Source: Tahibacter aquaticus
GTDB lineage: Bacteria > Pseudomonadota > Gammaproteobacteria > Xanthomonadales > Rhodanobacteraceae
DNA length: 64,000 nt
Direction of reading: 5' to 3'
Assembly: GCF_004363655.1 (NCBI RefSeq)
Contig: NZ_SNZH01000021.1
Span: 1 to 64,000 of the forward strand
Shown: positions 26,980 through 36,872 of the stretch, piece after piece
Position numbering within the stretch: the stretch's first letter is position 1
How the letters are laid out: each line of letters begins with the position of its first letter
The notes under the pieces: generated by a model
Seen by the model: only the letters and a program-made list of their open reading frames with translations
The model's database searches: none
What the model was told of the DNA's origin: nothing
Made by a program: the position numbers and the translations under genes

Positions 26980-27798
26980 ATGAAAAGCGCGCGCCTGCTG
27001 GTCGCTCTTCTGGCGAGTGCGATCGTGGCGTTTGCGCTGTGGCAAGCGGTCGCGACGCCCGATCGGCTAACTGCCCTTCAGCGGCAGGCAAGCCCAGGCG
27101 ACCTGTCATCGGCGCATGCCGCTTTGCAGAACCATTGCGAGGCCTGTCACACGTCGGTCGAAGGGCCCGACGATACCAAATGCATCGGTTGTCACGCGAA
27201 CAACACGCGTATCTTGCAGCGACAACCGACGGCGTTCCACGTGAGCATCGGCAACTGCGCGCGTTGTCACATTGAGCATCAGGGCAAGTCCGCGAACTTG
27301 AGGCAGATGGACCACACGACATTGGCGCGCGTGGGCTTGCAGCGACTTGAAGCGATGGGGACGCAAGGCGACGTGCAAGGTCGAGCCGACCTGCGGCACT
27401 GGTTGCAACAGCACCCCTCAGCGACATCACACACGCCGAGTCATCCGCAGGTCAGTCCCTTGGAGATGACCTTGAATTGCCGGGCGTGTCATGCGACGAA
27501 AGATCCTCACTCCGGGCTATTTGGCCAAGAATGCGCAAGCTGCCACGCCACGACCGAGTGGACGCTCGCACAGTTTAGACACCCGTCACCGGGATCCTTC
27601 GATTGTGCGCAATGTCACCAAGCTCCGCCCAGCCATTACATGATGCACTTCCAGATGATCTCCAAGAAAATTGCGGGTCAGGAGGATGTGCAGGTCTCCC
27701 AGTGCTGTGGGCCGGCCCAAGTCAACCAGTGTTATCGCTGCCATCAAACGACATCCTGGAACGACATCAAGGGGGTGGGATGGTACAAGCACCACTAA
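26980..27798 (+). CDS. Periplasmic seven-heme cytochrome c
   Basis: The protein has 272 residues with an N-terminal signal or anchor (1-25). Seven CxxCH motifs are visible: CEACH, CIGCH, CARCH, CRACH, CASCH, CAQCH and CYRCH. Free histidines between motifs offer distal ligands. Such multiheme proteins carry electrons in the periplasm. It starts 10 bases after the cytochrome b-like gene, so the two are co-transcribed with the reductase. The terminal acceptor is not evident; the neighbours suggest a link to copper or peroxide handling. Confidence 0.85.
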   Translation: MKSARLLVALLASAIVAFALWQAVATPDRLTALQRQASPGDLSSAHAALQNHCEACHTSVEGPDDTKCIGCHANNTRILQRQPTAFHVSIGNCARCHIEHQGKSANLRQMDHTTLARVGLQRLEAMGTQGDVQGRADLRHWLQQHPSATSHTPSHPQVSPLEMTLNCRACHATKDPHSGLFGQECASCHATTEWTLAQFRHPSPGSFDCAQCHQAPPSHYMMHFQMISKKIAGQEDVQVSQCCGPAQVNQCYRCHQTTSWNDIKGVGWYKHH

Positions 27799-28101
27799 CG
27801 CCACATATAGAACGCGGCACCAACTATTCGAGCAATGTCTGTGTCCAGGGCGCTGGTGTTCATTCGCCGTGTGCTAAGAAACGGACATCGGAAACAGGTT
27901 CCTGCACATTCTTTGCGCGCATCCGCTGACGTGCTTTGGAGTCACTCGTGAAACGGACCGGCAACCTCGATCTGGCGAGTCGCTCGAGCGTTTTCGTCGA
28001 TCGTGTCGCAAGTTGATGAACGCGCTGATAAACGCGTGGATAAGTACCCAAAGCTGAGTTAGAGATACTTTAGCAGCACCCTTCTTTTACGAGGACTACC
28101 C
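27799..28101. other. Intergenic stretch
   Basis: About 300 bases with no supported gene. It should contain the promoter for the Met-rich protein at 28102. No terminator with a T-run or clear operator was seen. Confidence 0.3.
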
Positions 28102-29031
28102 ATGAAACTCCATTCAAGCAATCGAATAGCGGCGCTGACAAGTGGCGCGATGCTGTGCCTGGTCATCGCATCAGCGGGTGCGCAAACGCCGGACCCCGCA
28201 TCAACTCACGCCCAGCATGCGGCGAGCAATTCACCCGCCGCGTCGACGGAAACGGCACAGATGCAACAAGAGTTGGCGAAGCTTCGTGATCAAATGCGGC
28301 AACTCGATCAGCGGATGCAGGCGTCTTCGCCGGCTAAAATGCCAGCGAGCGGCGCAATGGCGCCACCCGCAAAGGCCGGGGCGGCGATGGGCGGCATGGC
28401 GAAAATGGAAAACGAGATGGCCATGCCAAAACCCGGCATGAATTCCGCATCCAGCATGCCCAAGCCCGCTGCCAGCACAGGGATGGGCATGATGCAGATG
28501 ATGGAGAGCATGCATCCAAAAATGGGCGACGGCGGCATGATGGGAATGGGGGCGATGGGCGGCATGAACAGCCCCGCCGCGATGGCGACGCCGTCAGCGC
28601 TACCCGGATTTCCTGGGCAGTCCCACGTGTATCACATCGGCGCCACGGACTTCTTTCTTGATCATCCCCAGCACATCGCCTTGACGACGCAACAACAACA
28701 GACACTCGCGCAGCAAAAACAACAGTCGCTCCTCAAACAAAGCGAATTGCAAAAGCAGATCGATGCCGCCGAGCAGGAATTGTGGCAGCTCACCGGTGCG
28801 GATCAGCCGCAGATCGCGGACATCGAGAAGAAAGCTCGCCAGATCGAGCGTCTGCGTGGCGATCAGCGCGTCGCCTTCATTCGCGCGGTGGGTGATGCCG
28901 GAAAGGTGCTCACCGACGAACAGCGCAAACAGCTCACGGGCCTTGCGCCCGCCGCCTCGATGGCCGATCCAGCTTCGATGCCCATGCAAGATGACAACAT
29001 GCCCAAGCCCGACAGCATGGGCGACATGTGA
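28102..29031 (+). CDS. Met-rich Spy/CpxP-like periplasmic protein
   Basis: The protein has 309 residues and a signal peptide (1-27). The first half is rich in Met, Pro and Gly (MGGMAKMENEMAMPKPGMN), typical of copper-binding tracts. The C-terminal half is helical with two LTxxQ motifs (LTTQQQQTL and LTDEQRKQL), the signature of Spy/CpxP chaperones and CnrX/ZraP-type metal proteins. It is 109 bases upstream of copA on the same strand. A role as a periplasmic copper-binding chaperone is likely. Confidence 0.7.
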   Translation: MKLHSSNRIAALTSGAMLCLVIASAGAQTPDPASTHAQHAASNSPAASTETAQMQQELAKLRDQMRQLDQRMQASSPAKMPASGAMAPPAKAGAAMGGMAKMENEMAMPKPGMNSASSMPKPAASTGMGMMQMMESMHPKMGDGGMMGMGAMGGMNSPAAMATPSALPGFPGQSHVYHIGATDFFLDHPQHIALTTQQQQTLAQQKQQSLLKQSELQKQIDAAEQELWQLTGADQPQIADIEKKARQIERLRGDQRVAFIRAVGDAGKVLTDEQRKQLTGLAPAASMADPASMPMQDDNMPKPDSMGDM

Positions 29032-29140
29032 ATCAGTAGTACGGTGATGGCCCCGGCCGAGCGGTCAGTGCCCGCCGGCCGAGAACCCATTTCCGATTGG
29101 CACGGCGACCTTTTCGCCGGCACCTGGAAAGGAGATTTCC

Positions 29141-31018
29141 ATGCCACCCGAAATTTTCGGCATTGAAGCCGACGGGCCGTTTAAGCTGTCCCGCCGACAC
29201 TTCGTACAAGGACTTGCCGCGGGCGGCGCCATTGCCAGCTTGGGGCTCTGGCCGAGGCAGGCCTGGGCGCTTAAATCGCCGGGCCAACCGAATGTGCTTT
29301 CTGGCACCGAGTTCGATCTCTCGATCGGCGAGACGCCGATGAATTTCACCGGTCGGACCCGCACCGCAATCACCGTGAACGGCTCGCTGCCAGCGCCGGT
29401 TCTGCGCTGGCGCGAAGGCGACAACGTGACCCTGCGGGTCTCCAACCGATTGCCACCGGGCTCGATCCACGGTCAAGACACCTCCATCCACTGGCACGGG
29501 ATTTTGTTGCCCGCGAACATGGATGGCGTGCCGGGTCTGAGCTTTAACGCAATTGCTCTTGGTGAGGCTTACCTCTACCGGTTCCAGGTCCGCCAAGGCG
29601 GCACGTACTGGTATCACAGTCATTCGGCATCGCAGGAACAGGGCGGTCTCTACGGCGCGATCATCATCGACCCGCTCGAAGCCGAACCGTTCACCTACGA
29701 TCGCGACTACGTCGTCCTGTTGTCCGACTGGACCGACCTCGATCCCACCGCATTGTTCTCGCGCCTCAAGAAAATGCCCGGGTACGACAATTACTACAAA
29801 CGCACCGTTAGTGATTTTTTCCATGACATGCAGTCCAAGGGACTGGGTGCCACGATCGAAGACCGCAAGGCGTGGGGAAAAATGCGGATGACGCCGACCG
29901 ATATGTCAGACGTCAACGCCAACACCTACACCTATTTGATGAACGGAACGACCGCGCTCGGCAACTGGACCGGCCTGTTCCGCTCCGGCGAGAAAGTGCG
30001 GCTGCGTTTTATCAATGGGTCTGCGATGACCTATTTCGATGTGCGAATTCCCGGTCTGAAAATGACCGTGGTCGCCGCTGACGGGCAATACGTGCACCCG
30101 GTCACCATCGACGAGTTCCGAATAGCCGTGGCCGAGACGTTCGATGTCATTGTGGAACCGTCCGGGCAAGACGCTTTTACCATCTTTGCGCAAGACATGG
30201 GCCGCACCGGTCATGTCAGCGGCACGCTGGCCGTACGCGAAGGCTTGCGCGCGCCCGTGCCTGCCGTTGATCCCCGCCCGATCATGACCATGGCTGACAT
30301 GGGACACGGCGGGATGGGTGGCGGCCACGACATGAGCCGCATGAATCCTGGCGATAGCGCCACGATGACTCAGGATGTGCCGGCCACGGCCAGGCAACCA
30401 GCCGCTACCACGATGTCCGGAATGCCAGCTGGTCATGACATGGCATCGATGAGCGCAGGATCGACGTCCGGCATGGGCGGCAGCGCCAGCATCATGCAGG
30501 GCCACCCGGCTAGTGAGAACGGCAATCCTCTGGTCGACATGCAGACGATGTCTCCGCGCCCGAAGCTGGACGATCCGGGCATGGGTCTGATGAACAATGG
30601 ACGTCAGGTGTTGACCTACGCGGCGCTCAAAAGCGCATTCGACGATCCCGATGGCCGCGACCCCGGCCGCGACGTCGAACTGCATCTGACGGGACACATG
30701 GAGAGGTTCGCCTGGTCGTTCGATGGCCTCAAGTTCTCCAGTGTCGAACCGCTGCGACTGACTTACGGCGAGCGCATGCGCATCGTGCTGGTCAACGACA
30801 CGATGATGGCCCACCCGATCCATTTGCACGGCATGTGGAGCGACTTGGAGGACGAACAAGGCAATTTCCATTTGCGCAAGCACACCATCGACATGCCGCC
30901 GGGCAGCAAGCGCACCTATCGTGTTCGAGCCGACGCATTGGGACGCTGGGCCTACCACTGCCATCTGCTTTACCACATGGAGGCAGGCATGATGCGGGAA
31001 GTGAGGGTCGAGGAATGA
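29141..31018 (+). CDS. copA: Copper resistance multicopper oxidase CopA
   Basis: The protein has 625 residues, the normal CopA length. LSRRHFVQG near the N-terminus is a Tat signal. The four copper motifs are present: HWHG (His117/119), YWYHSHS, HPIHLHG and YHCHLLYHM. Between the second and third cupredoxin domains is a Met/His-rich segment (HGGMGGGHDMSRMNPG and following), which binds copper in CopA. The stop overlaps the copB start (ATGA at 31015-31018), giving a classical copAB operon. Two other multicopper oxidases lie at 9511 and 56070. Confidence 0.95.
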   Translation: MPPEIFGIEADGPFKLSRRHFVQGLAAGGAIASLGLWPRQAWALKSPGQPNVLSGTEFDLSIGETPMNFTGRTRTAITVNGSLPAPVLRWREGDNVTLRVSNRLPPGSIHGQDTSIHWHGILLPANMDGVPGLSFNAIALGEAYLYRFQVRQGGTYWYHSHSASQEQGGLYGAIIIDPLEAEPFTYDRDYVVLLSDWTDLDPTALFSRLKKMPGYDNYYKRTVSDFFHDMQSKGLGATIEDRKAWGKMRMTPTDMSDVNANTYTYLMNGTTALGNWTGLFRSGEKVRLRFINGSAMTYFDVRIPGLKMTVVAADGQYVHPVTIDEFRIAVAETFDVIVEPSGQDAFTIFAQDMGRTGHVSGTLAVREGLRAPVPAVDPRPIMTMADMGHGGMGGGHDMSRMNPGDSATMTQDVPATARQPAATTMSGMPAGHDMASMSAGSTSGMGGSASIMQGHPASENGNPLVDMQTMSPRPKLDDPGMGLMNNGRQVLTYAALKSAFDDPDGRDPGRDVELHLTGHMERFAWSFDGLKFSSVEPLRLTYGERMRIVLVNDTMMAHPIHLHGMWSDLEDEQGNFHLRKHTIDMPPGSKRTYRVRADALGRWAYHCHLLYHMEAGMMREVRVEE

Positions 31019-32139
31019 ACGCCCTGATCGCTAAGACCAACGCGCTTCGCGTGGGCTTGCTGAGCGTAATCTTCGCACTGGTCGTGCAACCACGCGTTGG
31101 CGCTTCGCAAACGATAGACCACTCTCAAATGCAGATGCCCGCGGAAAAGCCAGCGTCCGCACAAGATCCCGAGCGCAGAAGGTCCGCTGACCCGCCCGCC
31201 GAACCGAATTCGAGCGGGACAAACATTCCCGCGTCGGCAATCGCTCCAGCGATGCAACACGGTTCGAGGAGCGCTGAACCGACGTCCGTACCGCAGGCCA
31301 AGGCGATCGATCATTCGGCGATGGGCCATGCAACGGGCACGACGTCCACCGAAACTCCGCAATCGCAGGACACTCTGATCACGAATCACGCGGCCATGGA
31401 GCACGACCCAGCGACGATGCCGACCGAGCCGCTCACGCCGATCCCTGAGTTGACGGATGCCGATCGCACGGCGGCATTTCCACCAGTCGACGGACACACG
31501 CTCCACGACAATACGATCCAGTACTTCGTGTTGCTGGACCGTCTGGACACGTGGGACGCGGATCCCGGTACGGGCGTCGAATGGGAAGGTCAAGCGTGGG
31601 TTGGCACCGACCTCAATCGCTTGTGGCTGCGCAGCGAAGGCGAACGGATCGACGGCCGTATCGAGCGTGCCGATCTGCAGGTGCTGTACGGTCGCAGTGT
31701 GGCCCGCTGGTGGGACGTGGTCGCCGGTATCCGCCATGATTTCAAGCCAGGCGCTTCTCAGGACTTTGCGGCCTTTGGCATCGTCGGGCTCGCGCCGTAC
31801 AAATTCGAGGTTGAGGCTACGGCCTATGTCGGCCAGTCCGGCCAGACGGCGGTGCGTTTCGAGGCCGCGTACGAAACCCTGCTGACCAACCGTTTGATCC
31901 TGCAGCCGCTGATCGAGGTCAACGCGTACGGCCAGGATGATGCGCGCCGCAGCATCGGCTCGGGCCTTAGTACCGTCGAGGCCGGACTGCGTTTGCGCTA
32001 CGAGTTCACTCGCAAGTTCGCTCCCTATGTCGGCGTGGTCCGCGGGCGCGCCTTCGGTCGAACCGCCGATTTCCGGCGCGCCGATGGCGAACGCATTGAC
32101 GAAACCCGCATCGTTGCCGGGCTCCGCATGTGGTTCTGA
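31015..32139 (+). CDS. copB: Copper resistance outer-membrane protein CopB
   Basis: The start at 31015 overlaps copA, giving 374 residues. It has a signal, then a long linker with Met/His (DHSQMQM, DHSAMGHA, NHAAMEHD), then the CopB beta-barrel part from about residue 155: FVLLDRLDTWDADPGTG, WVGTDLNRLWLRSEGE, VAGIRHDFKPG and a C-terminal aromatic VAGLRMWF. CopB works with CopA in copper tolerance. The family is well supported. Confidence 0.93.
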   Translation: MNALIAKTNALRVGLLSVIFALVVQPRVGASQTIDHSQMQMPAEKPASAQDPERRRSADPPAEPNSSGTNIPASAIAPAMQHGSRSAEPTSVPQAKAIDHSAMGHATGTTSTETPQSQDTLITNHAAMEHDPATMPTEPLTPIPELTDADRTAAFPPVDGHTLHDNTIQYFVLLDRLDTWDADPGTGVEWEGQAWVGTDLNRLWLRSEGERIDGRIERADLQVLYGRSVARWWDVVAGIRHDFKPGASQDFAAFGIVGLAPYKFEVEATAYVGQSGQTAVRFEAAYETLLTNRLILQPLIEVNAYGQDDARRSIGSGLSTVEAGLRLRYEFTRKFAPYVGVVRGRAFGRTADFRRADGERIDETRIVAGLRMWF

Positions 32140-32330
32140 AAAGCGCATTGGCCTTCCAGTGAAACCGAGAAAATTCGACGCCATGCCCGCTGTGGACTTG
32201 GCGGATTGGGCCTGTGAAACGAGTCGCGACGGCAATGGTGCGCCGACTCGTCAATGATCAACGAGATCTTGCCTTGCCTTGACCATTCGGTCTGTGGCTA
32301 GGGGCTGATCCGAAGCTCGAGGAGAGCGCA

Positions 32331-33068
32331 TTGCTCATTCCAGCCGAAGTTGTGTTTCTGCTCGATGTCGACAACACGCTGCTCGATAAGGATCGTTTTG
32401 TCGCCGACCTTACGTCACAGCTGGATCGTGCCTTCGGAATGCAGGAGCGTGAGCGATATTGGGCGATCTATGCTGATCTGCGCGGCAAACTGGGCTACGC
32501 CGACTATTTGGGCGCACTGCAGACGTTCCGCATCGGCATAGAAACGGACCCAGCACTGCTGCAAATGTCGAAGTTCCTGCTCGACTATTGCTTCAGCGAG
32601 CGACTGTATTCCGGCGCTCTTGCCGCTGTCGAACAGCTGAGTCGATGGGGGACGACCGTAATCCTTTCAGATGGCGACATCGTGTTCCAGCCTCGAAAAA
32701 TCATGCGATCCGGTCTGTGGGATGCCACGGGTGGTCGGGTCTTGGTCTACCGACACAAGGAGCAAATGCTCGACGTCGTTCAACGGCTCTTTCCTGCTCG
32801 GCATTTCGTCATGATCGACGATAAGCCCCGATTGCTCGCTGCCATGAAGCCGATAATGGGCGACCGGCTAACGACCGTGTTTGTCCAGCAAGGTCATTAC
32901 GCCGCCGAAGCAAAGAGCGTCGCCATCGACCCCACCCCCGACGTGACCATCGAACACATCGCCGATCTGCGCCGCTTTGCGATGTCCGATTTTCATGCCA
33001 CAGAGGCGTCCATTGTAGGTGCACGTACCCAGCAATTTCCCGGTTCGACATCGGCGGAGCAGGCATGA
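32331..33068 (+). CDS. HAD-superfamily hydrolase
   Basis: A TTG start at 32331 follows GAGGAGAG and gives 245 residues. The catalytic DVDNT motif (Asp12, Asp14) opens the HAD fold, with LSDGD as motif II and IDDKPR as motif IV. The substrate is unknown. The stop overlaps the transaldolase start (ATGA), so the enzyme probably serves the same sugar-phosphate module, perhaps as a phosphatase. Confidence 0.8.
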   Translation: MLIPAEVVFLLDVDNTLLDKDRFVADLTSQLDRAFGMQERERYWAIYADLRGKLGYADYLGALQTFRIGIETDPALLQMSKFLLDYCFSERLYSGALAAVEQLSRWGTTVILSDGDIVFQPRKIMRSGLWDATGGRVLVYRHKEQMLDVVQRLFPARHFVMIDDKPRLLAAMKPIMGDRLTTVFVQQGHYAAEAKSVAIDPTPDVTIEHIADLRRFAMSDFHATEASIVGARTQQFPGSTSAEQA

Positions 33069-34210
33069 AACCGACTCTACAATTACACAATCTCGGTCAG
33101 AGACTGTGGCTGGACAACATTACCCGCGAGATGCTGGATGACGGCAGTTTGCGCCGTTATATCGACGATTTCTCGATCACGGGCCTGACGTCGAACCCCA
33201 CCATCTTCGACGGCGCGATCGGCGGCGGTAGCGCCTATGACGACGGCATTCGCGCCAAAGTTCACAATGAAAAATCTCGGGAAGCTGTTTTCACGGAGTT
33301 GGCGCTGGAGGATCTGCGCCGTGCGGCGGATTTGTTCCGCCCCGTGTTCGAGGCGAGCCGCCATGTCGATGGATGGGTCTCCATGGAAGTCTCGCCGCTG
33401 CTTGCCCACGACACCGATGGCAGCATCGACGCCGCGCGGCTGATCCACCAGCAGGCCGATCGCCCGAACTTGCTGGTGAAAATTCCTGGCACGCCGGAAG
33501 GAATTCCAGCGATTGAGGCCTCGATTTTTGCGGGCGTGCCCATCAATATCACTCTGCTCTTCTCCCGCGAGCAGTATCTCGCCGCCGCCGAGGCCTATCT
33601 GCGCGGCATCGAGCGGCGAGTCGATGCGGGGCTTGACCCGCGCGTGGGCTCGGTCGCGTCGCTGTTCATCAGTCGCTGGGACGCAGCAGTCCAGAACAAG
33701 GTGCCTGCGGAACTGCGCAACAAACTCGGAATTTCGATCGGCCAGCGCACCTATCGAACCTATCGCGAGCTGCTGGCTTCGGCGCGGTGGCGAAAGCTCG
33801 CCGAGGTGGGGGCACTTCCTCAGCGCCTGCTCTGGGCGAGTACAAGAACTAAAGACCCCGCGGCTTCTGACACCCTCTATATCGAAGCGCTCGCCGCGCC
33901 AGACACGATCAACACCATGCCCGAGAAAACCTTGCATGCTTTTGCGCAACGTGGGGTGCTCAGGGGCGCAATGGCAGCGGACGGTGGCGACGCCGAGGCC
34001 ATACTGGCGCGCTTCGCACAGGCCAACGTCGACATCGATGCGTTGGCGATCCAATTGCAGCACGAGGGTGCGCAATCGTTCGTCAAATCCTGGCAGCATC
34101 TGCTTCAGCGCATTGCCGACAAGGGTGCCGCGCTGGGCAGCGCTGGCGAGAAGACCGCTGGCGAAATTCAGCGCCGGCAAAGAAGCCGGAGGCCTGGTCG
34201 CAATGGTTAG
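33065..34210 (+). CDS. tal: Transaldolase
   Basis: The protein has 381 residues. TGLTSNPTIFDGAI and the Lys of LLVKIPGTPEG, which forms the Schiff base, are characteristic, as are VPINITLLFS and VGSVASLFISRWD. The enzyme moves a three-carbon unit between sugar phosphates in the pentose phosphate pathway. It overlaps the HAD gene and lies opposite the glucoamylase remnants. The last ~25 residues are basic and may be a local extension. Confidence 0.92.
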   Translation: MKPTLQLHNLGQRLWLDNITREMLDDGSLRRYIDDFSITGLTSNPTIFDGAIGGGSAYDDGIRAKVHNEKSREAVFTELALEDLRRAADLFRPVFEASRHVDGWVSMEVSPLLAHDTDGSIDAARLIHQQADRPNLLVKIPGTPEGIPAIEASIFAGVPINITLLFSREQYLAAAEAYLRGIERRVDAGLDPRVGSVASLFISRWDAAVQNKVPAELRNKLGISIGQRTYRTYRELLASARWRKLAEVGALPQRLLWASTRTKDPAASDTLYIEALAAPDTINTMPEKTLHAFAQRGVLRGAMAADGGDAEAILARFAQANVDIDALAIQLQHEGAQSFVKSWQHLLQRIADKGAALGSAGEKTAGEIQRRQRSRRPGRNG

Positions 34211-34293
34211 CCCGAGTGCGGAGAAACCGCCACGGCAGTCGCTTTTGATTGATGTGCTGAAACTGCTTGCCGCCGCGGTCCACTCTCAAGCCA

Positions 34294-34529
34294 TCACAGC
34301 CAGCCGCCCGTGAAACCGGCTTTCCGCAAGCCAGTGACGATGTACGGGCAGCTGCGCATCCATTGCCACGCCAAGCCGCTGCGATAGTTCTCGATCATCA
34401 GCACAACAGGGCCTTCGTTAATCCCGAAATGCCACGGCGAGACCCACCAGCCATGCGGATTGCCGGGCTTCCCCGGATGCGATGGATTGAAGGACGCTTT
34501 GAAGCCGTAGTCGGTGAACTCGGTCAACT
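34294..34529 (-). pseudogene. Glucoamylase-family gene, C-terminal fragment cut off by IS66
   Basis: This reads EFTDYGFKASFNP, NPHGWWVSPWHFGINEGPVV and MRSCPYIVTGLRKAGF with the stop at 34294-34296. It is the C-terminus of a glycoamylase (PF10091-type) protein. The fragment is separated from the middle part by the IS66 element; the target duplication GGTCAACT is at 34522-34529. Joined to 36923-37839 and 39488-39644 it gives one 433-residue frame. Confidence 0.85.
34522..34529. repeat. IS66 target-site duplication (left copy)
   Basis: GGTCAACT here is repeated at 36923-36930 on the far side of the IS66 element. An 8-base direct repeat is what IS66-family transposition makes. Confidence 0.9.
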
Positions 34530-34608
34530 GTAAGCGTACGCCCTCGCCACCTTTCCCAACTACAGCAAAGCGCCAATGCTCGCCTCTCCATCCGCAGAGG
34601 CGCCGAGC

Positions 34609-34917
34609 ATGGCAATTCCGAAGCCAGAGCGATTCTGGCAACAGCACGTTGATACGTGGCGTGAGAGTGGCCTGACGCAGAAGCAGTACATCAAGCGGCA
34701 CGGGCTCAATGCGATGACACTGGCGAAGTGGAGCAGCGTGCTGCAGCGTCGCTTGCGCGCGACGCCGGGTCAGGCGCTGGTGCCTGTTCGTGTCGTGGGC
34801 GAACAGGTCCCAGCGTCGGCGATCGAAGTGCGGCGGGGCGCGCTGCGTCTTTTGGTGCCGGTGGGAACGGACCCGCACTGGGTGGCTGCGCTGCTGCGCG
34901 AAATGCCCGCATGTTGA
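34609..34917 (+). CDS. tnpA: IS66 accessory protein TnpA
   Basis: The ATG at 34609 gives 102 residues. WQQHVDTWRESGLTQKQYIK is the helix-turn-helix region of IS66 orf1 proteins, which help transposase bind DNA. Its stop overlaps the tnpB start region (ATG at 34911), indicating coupled translation. Confidence 0.85.
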   Translation: MAIPKPERFWQQHVDTWRESGLTQKQYIKRHGLNAMTLAKWSSVLQRRLRATPGQALVPVRVVGEQVPASAIEVRRGALRLLVPVGTDPHWVAALLREMPAC

Positions 34918-35249
34918 GTCCGACGTCATGGTGGATTGCGGTCGAACCGATCGACCTGCGTCGCGGCATGGATGGATTGCTGACGACGATCGCGGCGCAG
35001 TTTGGACACGATGGGTTGGCCGGTGGCGCGTACGTATTCCGCAATCGCAGTGGTACGCGCATCAAGGTGATCTGCGCGGATGCGCACGGCGTGTGGATGT
35101 GCGTTCGACGCTTGCGCGAAGGTCGATTCGTGTGGCCGCGTCGCAGCGATCAGGTGTGTGAGATTGACGCGCAGGCGTTTGCCTGGCTATGCACCGGTGT
35201 CGATTGGCATCGCTTGTGCGCGAAGCCTCTGGCCGGCGAACTGGTGTGA
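34911..35249 (+). CDS. tnpB: IS66 accessory protein TnpB
   Basis: The protein has 112 residues and matches IS66 orf2: PIDLRRGMDGL, YVFRNRSGTRIKVI and GFVWP-like GRFVWP. It is required for IS66 transposition but its exact role is unknown. The ATG at 34911 overlaps the end of tnpA. Confidence 0.9.
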   Translation: MLSPTSWWIAVEPIDLRRGMDGLLTTIAAQFGHDGLAGGAYVFRNRSGTRIKVICADAHGVWMCVRRLREGRFVWPRRSDQVCEIDAQAFAWLCTGVDWHRLCAKPLAGELV

Positions 35250-35264
35250 CTTTACTATCGACAC

Positions 35265-36872
35265 ATGAGCATCGATGCCCCTGCCACCGACGATCTGCCT
35301 GCGCAATTGCGCGCAGCATTGGCGGCAGTTGCTGAACGCGATGCGGTGATTGCTCGGCGTGATGCGCTGCTGGCGCTGCGTGATGCACAGATCGCCGAGA
35401 TGACCACGATCGGGGCGTATCGCGAAGCACGGATCAAGGCGCTGGAGTCGCAGCTGGCGGCCATGAACCGCCAGCGCTTCGGTCGTCGTTCCGAGCAGAT
35501 GGATCCGGCGCAGCGGCTGTTGTTCGAGGAGACACTCGACGAAGACATTGCCGCGATCGAGAACGAACTGGCCTCGCTGCGTTCAACACCCTCGCCGCGT
35601 CGTCCGCCCAAGCGGCTGCCGCTGCCGGAGCACCTGCCGCGCGTGGAGGTACGTCACGAGCCGGAAGCGTGCACGTGTGAGAGCTGCGGCGGCGCGCTCG
35701 TGGCGATGGGCGAAGACGTGACGGAACGGCTGGACTGCAAACCCGCCGAGTTCTGGGTGGAACGACACATCTATCCGAAGTACGCGTGTCGTGCGTGCGA
35801 GACGATCACCGTAGAACCCAGCGTGCCGAGTGTCATCGAGCGCGGACGTGCGGCGCCGGGTTTGCTGGCACACGTGCTGATCAGCAAATACGCCGATCAT
35901 CTGCCGCTGTATCGCCAGCAGCAGATCTATCAGCGCAGCGGCATCGATCTGGCTCGCTCGACGCTGGCCGACTGGACCGGTGCCGCCGGCGTGGCGCTGA
36001 TGCCGCTGGTGGCCGCGATGAAGGCCGCCCTGCTGCAGCAGCCCGTGATTCACGCGGATGAAACGCCGGTCGCGCTGCTCGATCCGGGCGCCGGTAAGAC
36101 GGCGCGCGCGTATCTGTTTGCGTATACCGCGGCTAACGGACCGCCCATCACGATCTTTGACTTCTGCACGAGCCGCAGCGGCGAACACGCGCAGCGCTTC
36201 CTCGGCGTTGCCGCGCACGCCGATGCCACTGGTGCCGGCGCGGCCGCGTTCCGCGGCAGTCTCGTGGTCGACGATTACAGTGGCTACAAGGCGCTGTTCG
36301 CCGGCGGCATCACCGAGGTCGGCTGCTGGGCACACGTCCGACGGCTGTACTTCGAACTCCACGCTGCCCAAGCCAGTACGCAAGCCGAACACGCGCTGCG
36401 CTTCATTGCTGAGCTGTATCGCATCGAGACCGAAGCCAAAGGCCTGGACCCGCCCGCACGCCAGGCGCTGCGACACCACAAGGCACGCCCCGTCCTCGAC
36501 GAGTTCCAGCGCTGGATCGTCGACGTCTCCTCACGCGTACTGCCCAACAGCGGCCTGGCCAAAGCCCTTGCGCATACGCGCAAGCGCTGGCCGGCGCTCG
36601 TTCGCTACATCGACGACGGCTTGCTGCCGATCGACAACAACCCGGTCGAGCGCGCCATCCGCCCTGTCGCCGTGGGCCGCAAGAACTGGCTCTTCGCCGG
36701 ATCCAAAGCCGCCGGCGAGCGCGCCGCCGCGATCATGAGCCTGATCGCCACCGCCAAGCAAAATGGGCACGAACCGTATGCCTATCTCAAAGATGTGCTG
36801 ACCCGACTGCCGACACATCCCTACCGCCGCATCGCCGAGTTGCTGCCACACCGCTGGCAGCTGGCGGGGTAA
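35265..36872 (+). CDS. tnpC: IS66 transposase TnpC
   Basis: The protein has 535 residues. After a coiled coil and a zinc-binding segment (CTCESCG, CRACE), the DDE catalytic core has HADETPV, VVDDYSGYKALF and NNPVERAIRPVAVGRKNW, where the Glu is the third catalytic residue. The length and motifs indicate a complete enzyme. It starts 15 bases after tnpB. Confidence 0.95.
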   Translation: MSIDAPATDDLPAQLRAALAAVAERDAVIARRDALLALRDAQIAEMTTIGAYREARIKALESQLAAMNRQRFGRRSEQMDPAQRLLFEETLDEDIAAIENELASLRSTPSPRRPPKRLPLPEHLPRVEVRHEPEACTCESCGGALVAMGEDVTERLDCKPAEFWVERHIYPKYACRACETITVEPSVPSVIERGRAAPGLLAHVLISKYADHLPLYRQQQIYQRSGIDLARSTLADWTGAAGVALMPLVAAMKAALLQQPVIHADETPVALLDPGAGKTARAYLFAYTAANGPPITIFDFCTSRSGEHAQRFLGVAAHADATGAGAAAFRGSLVVDDYSGYKALFAGGITEVGCWAHVRRLYFELHAAQASTQAEHALRFIAELYRIETEAKGLDPPARQALRHHKARPVLDEFQRWIVDVSSRVLPNSGLAKALAHTRKRWPALVRYIDDGLLPIDNNPVERAIRPVAVGRKNWLFAGSKAAGERAAAIMSLIATAKQNGHEPYAYLKDVLTRLPTHPYRRIAELLPHRWQLAG

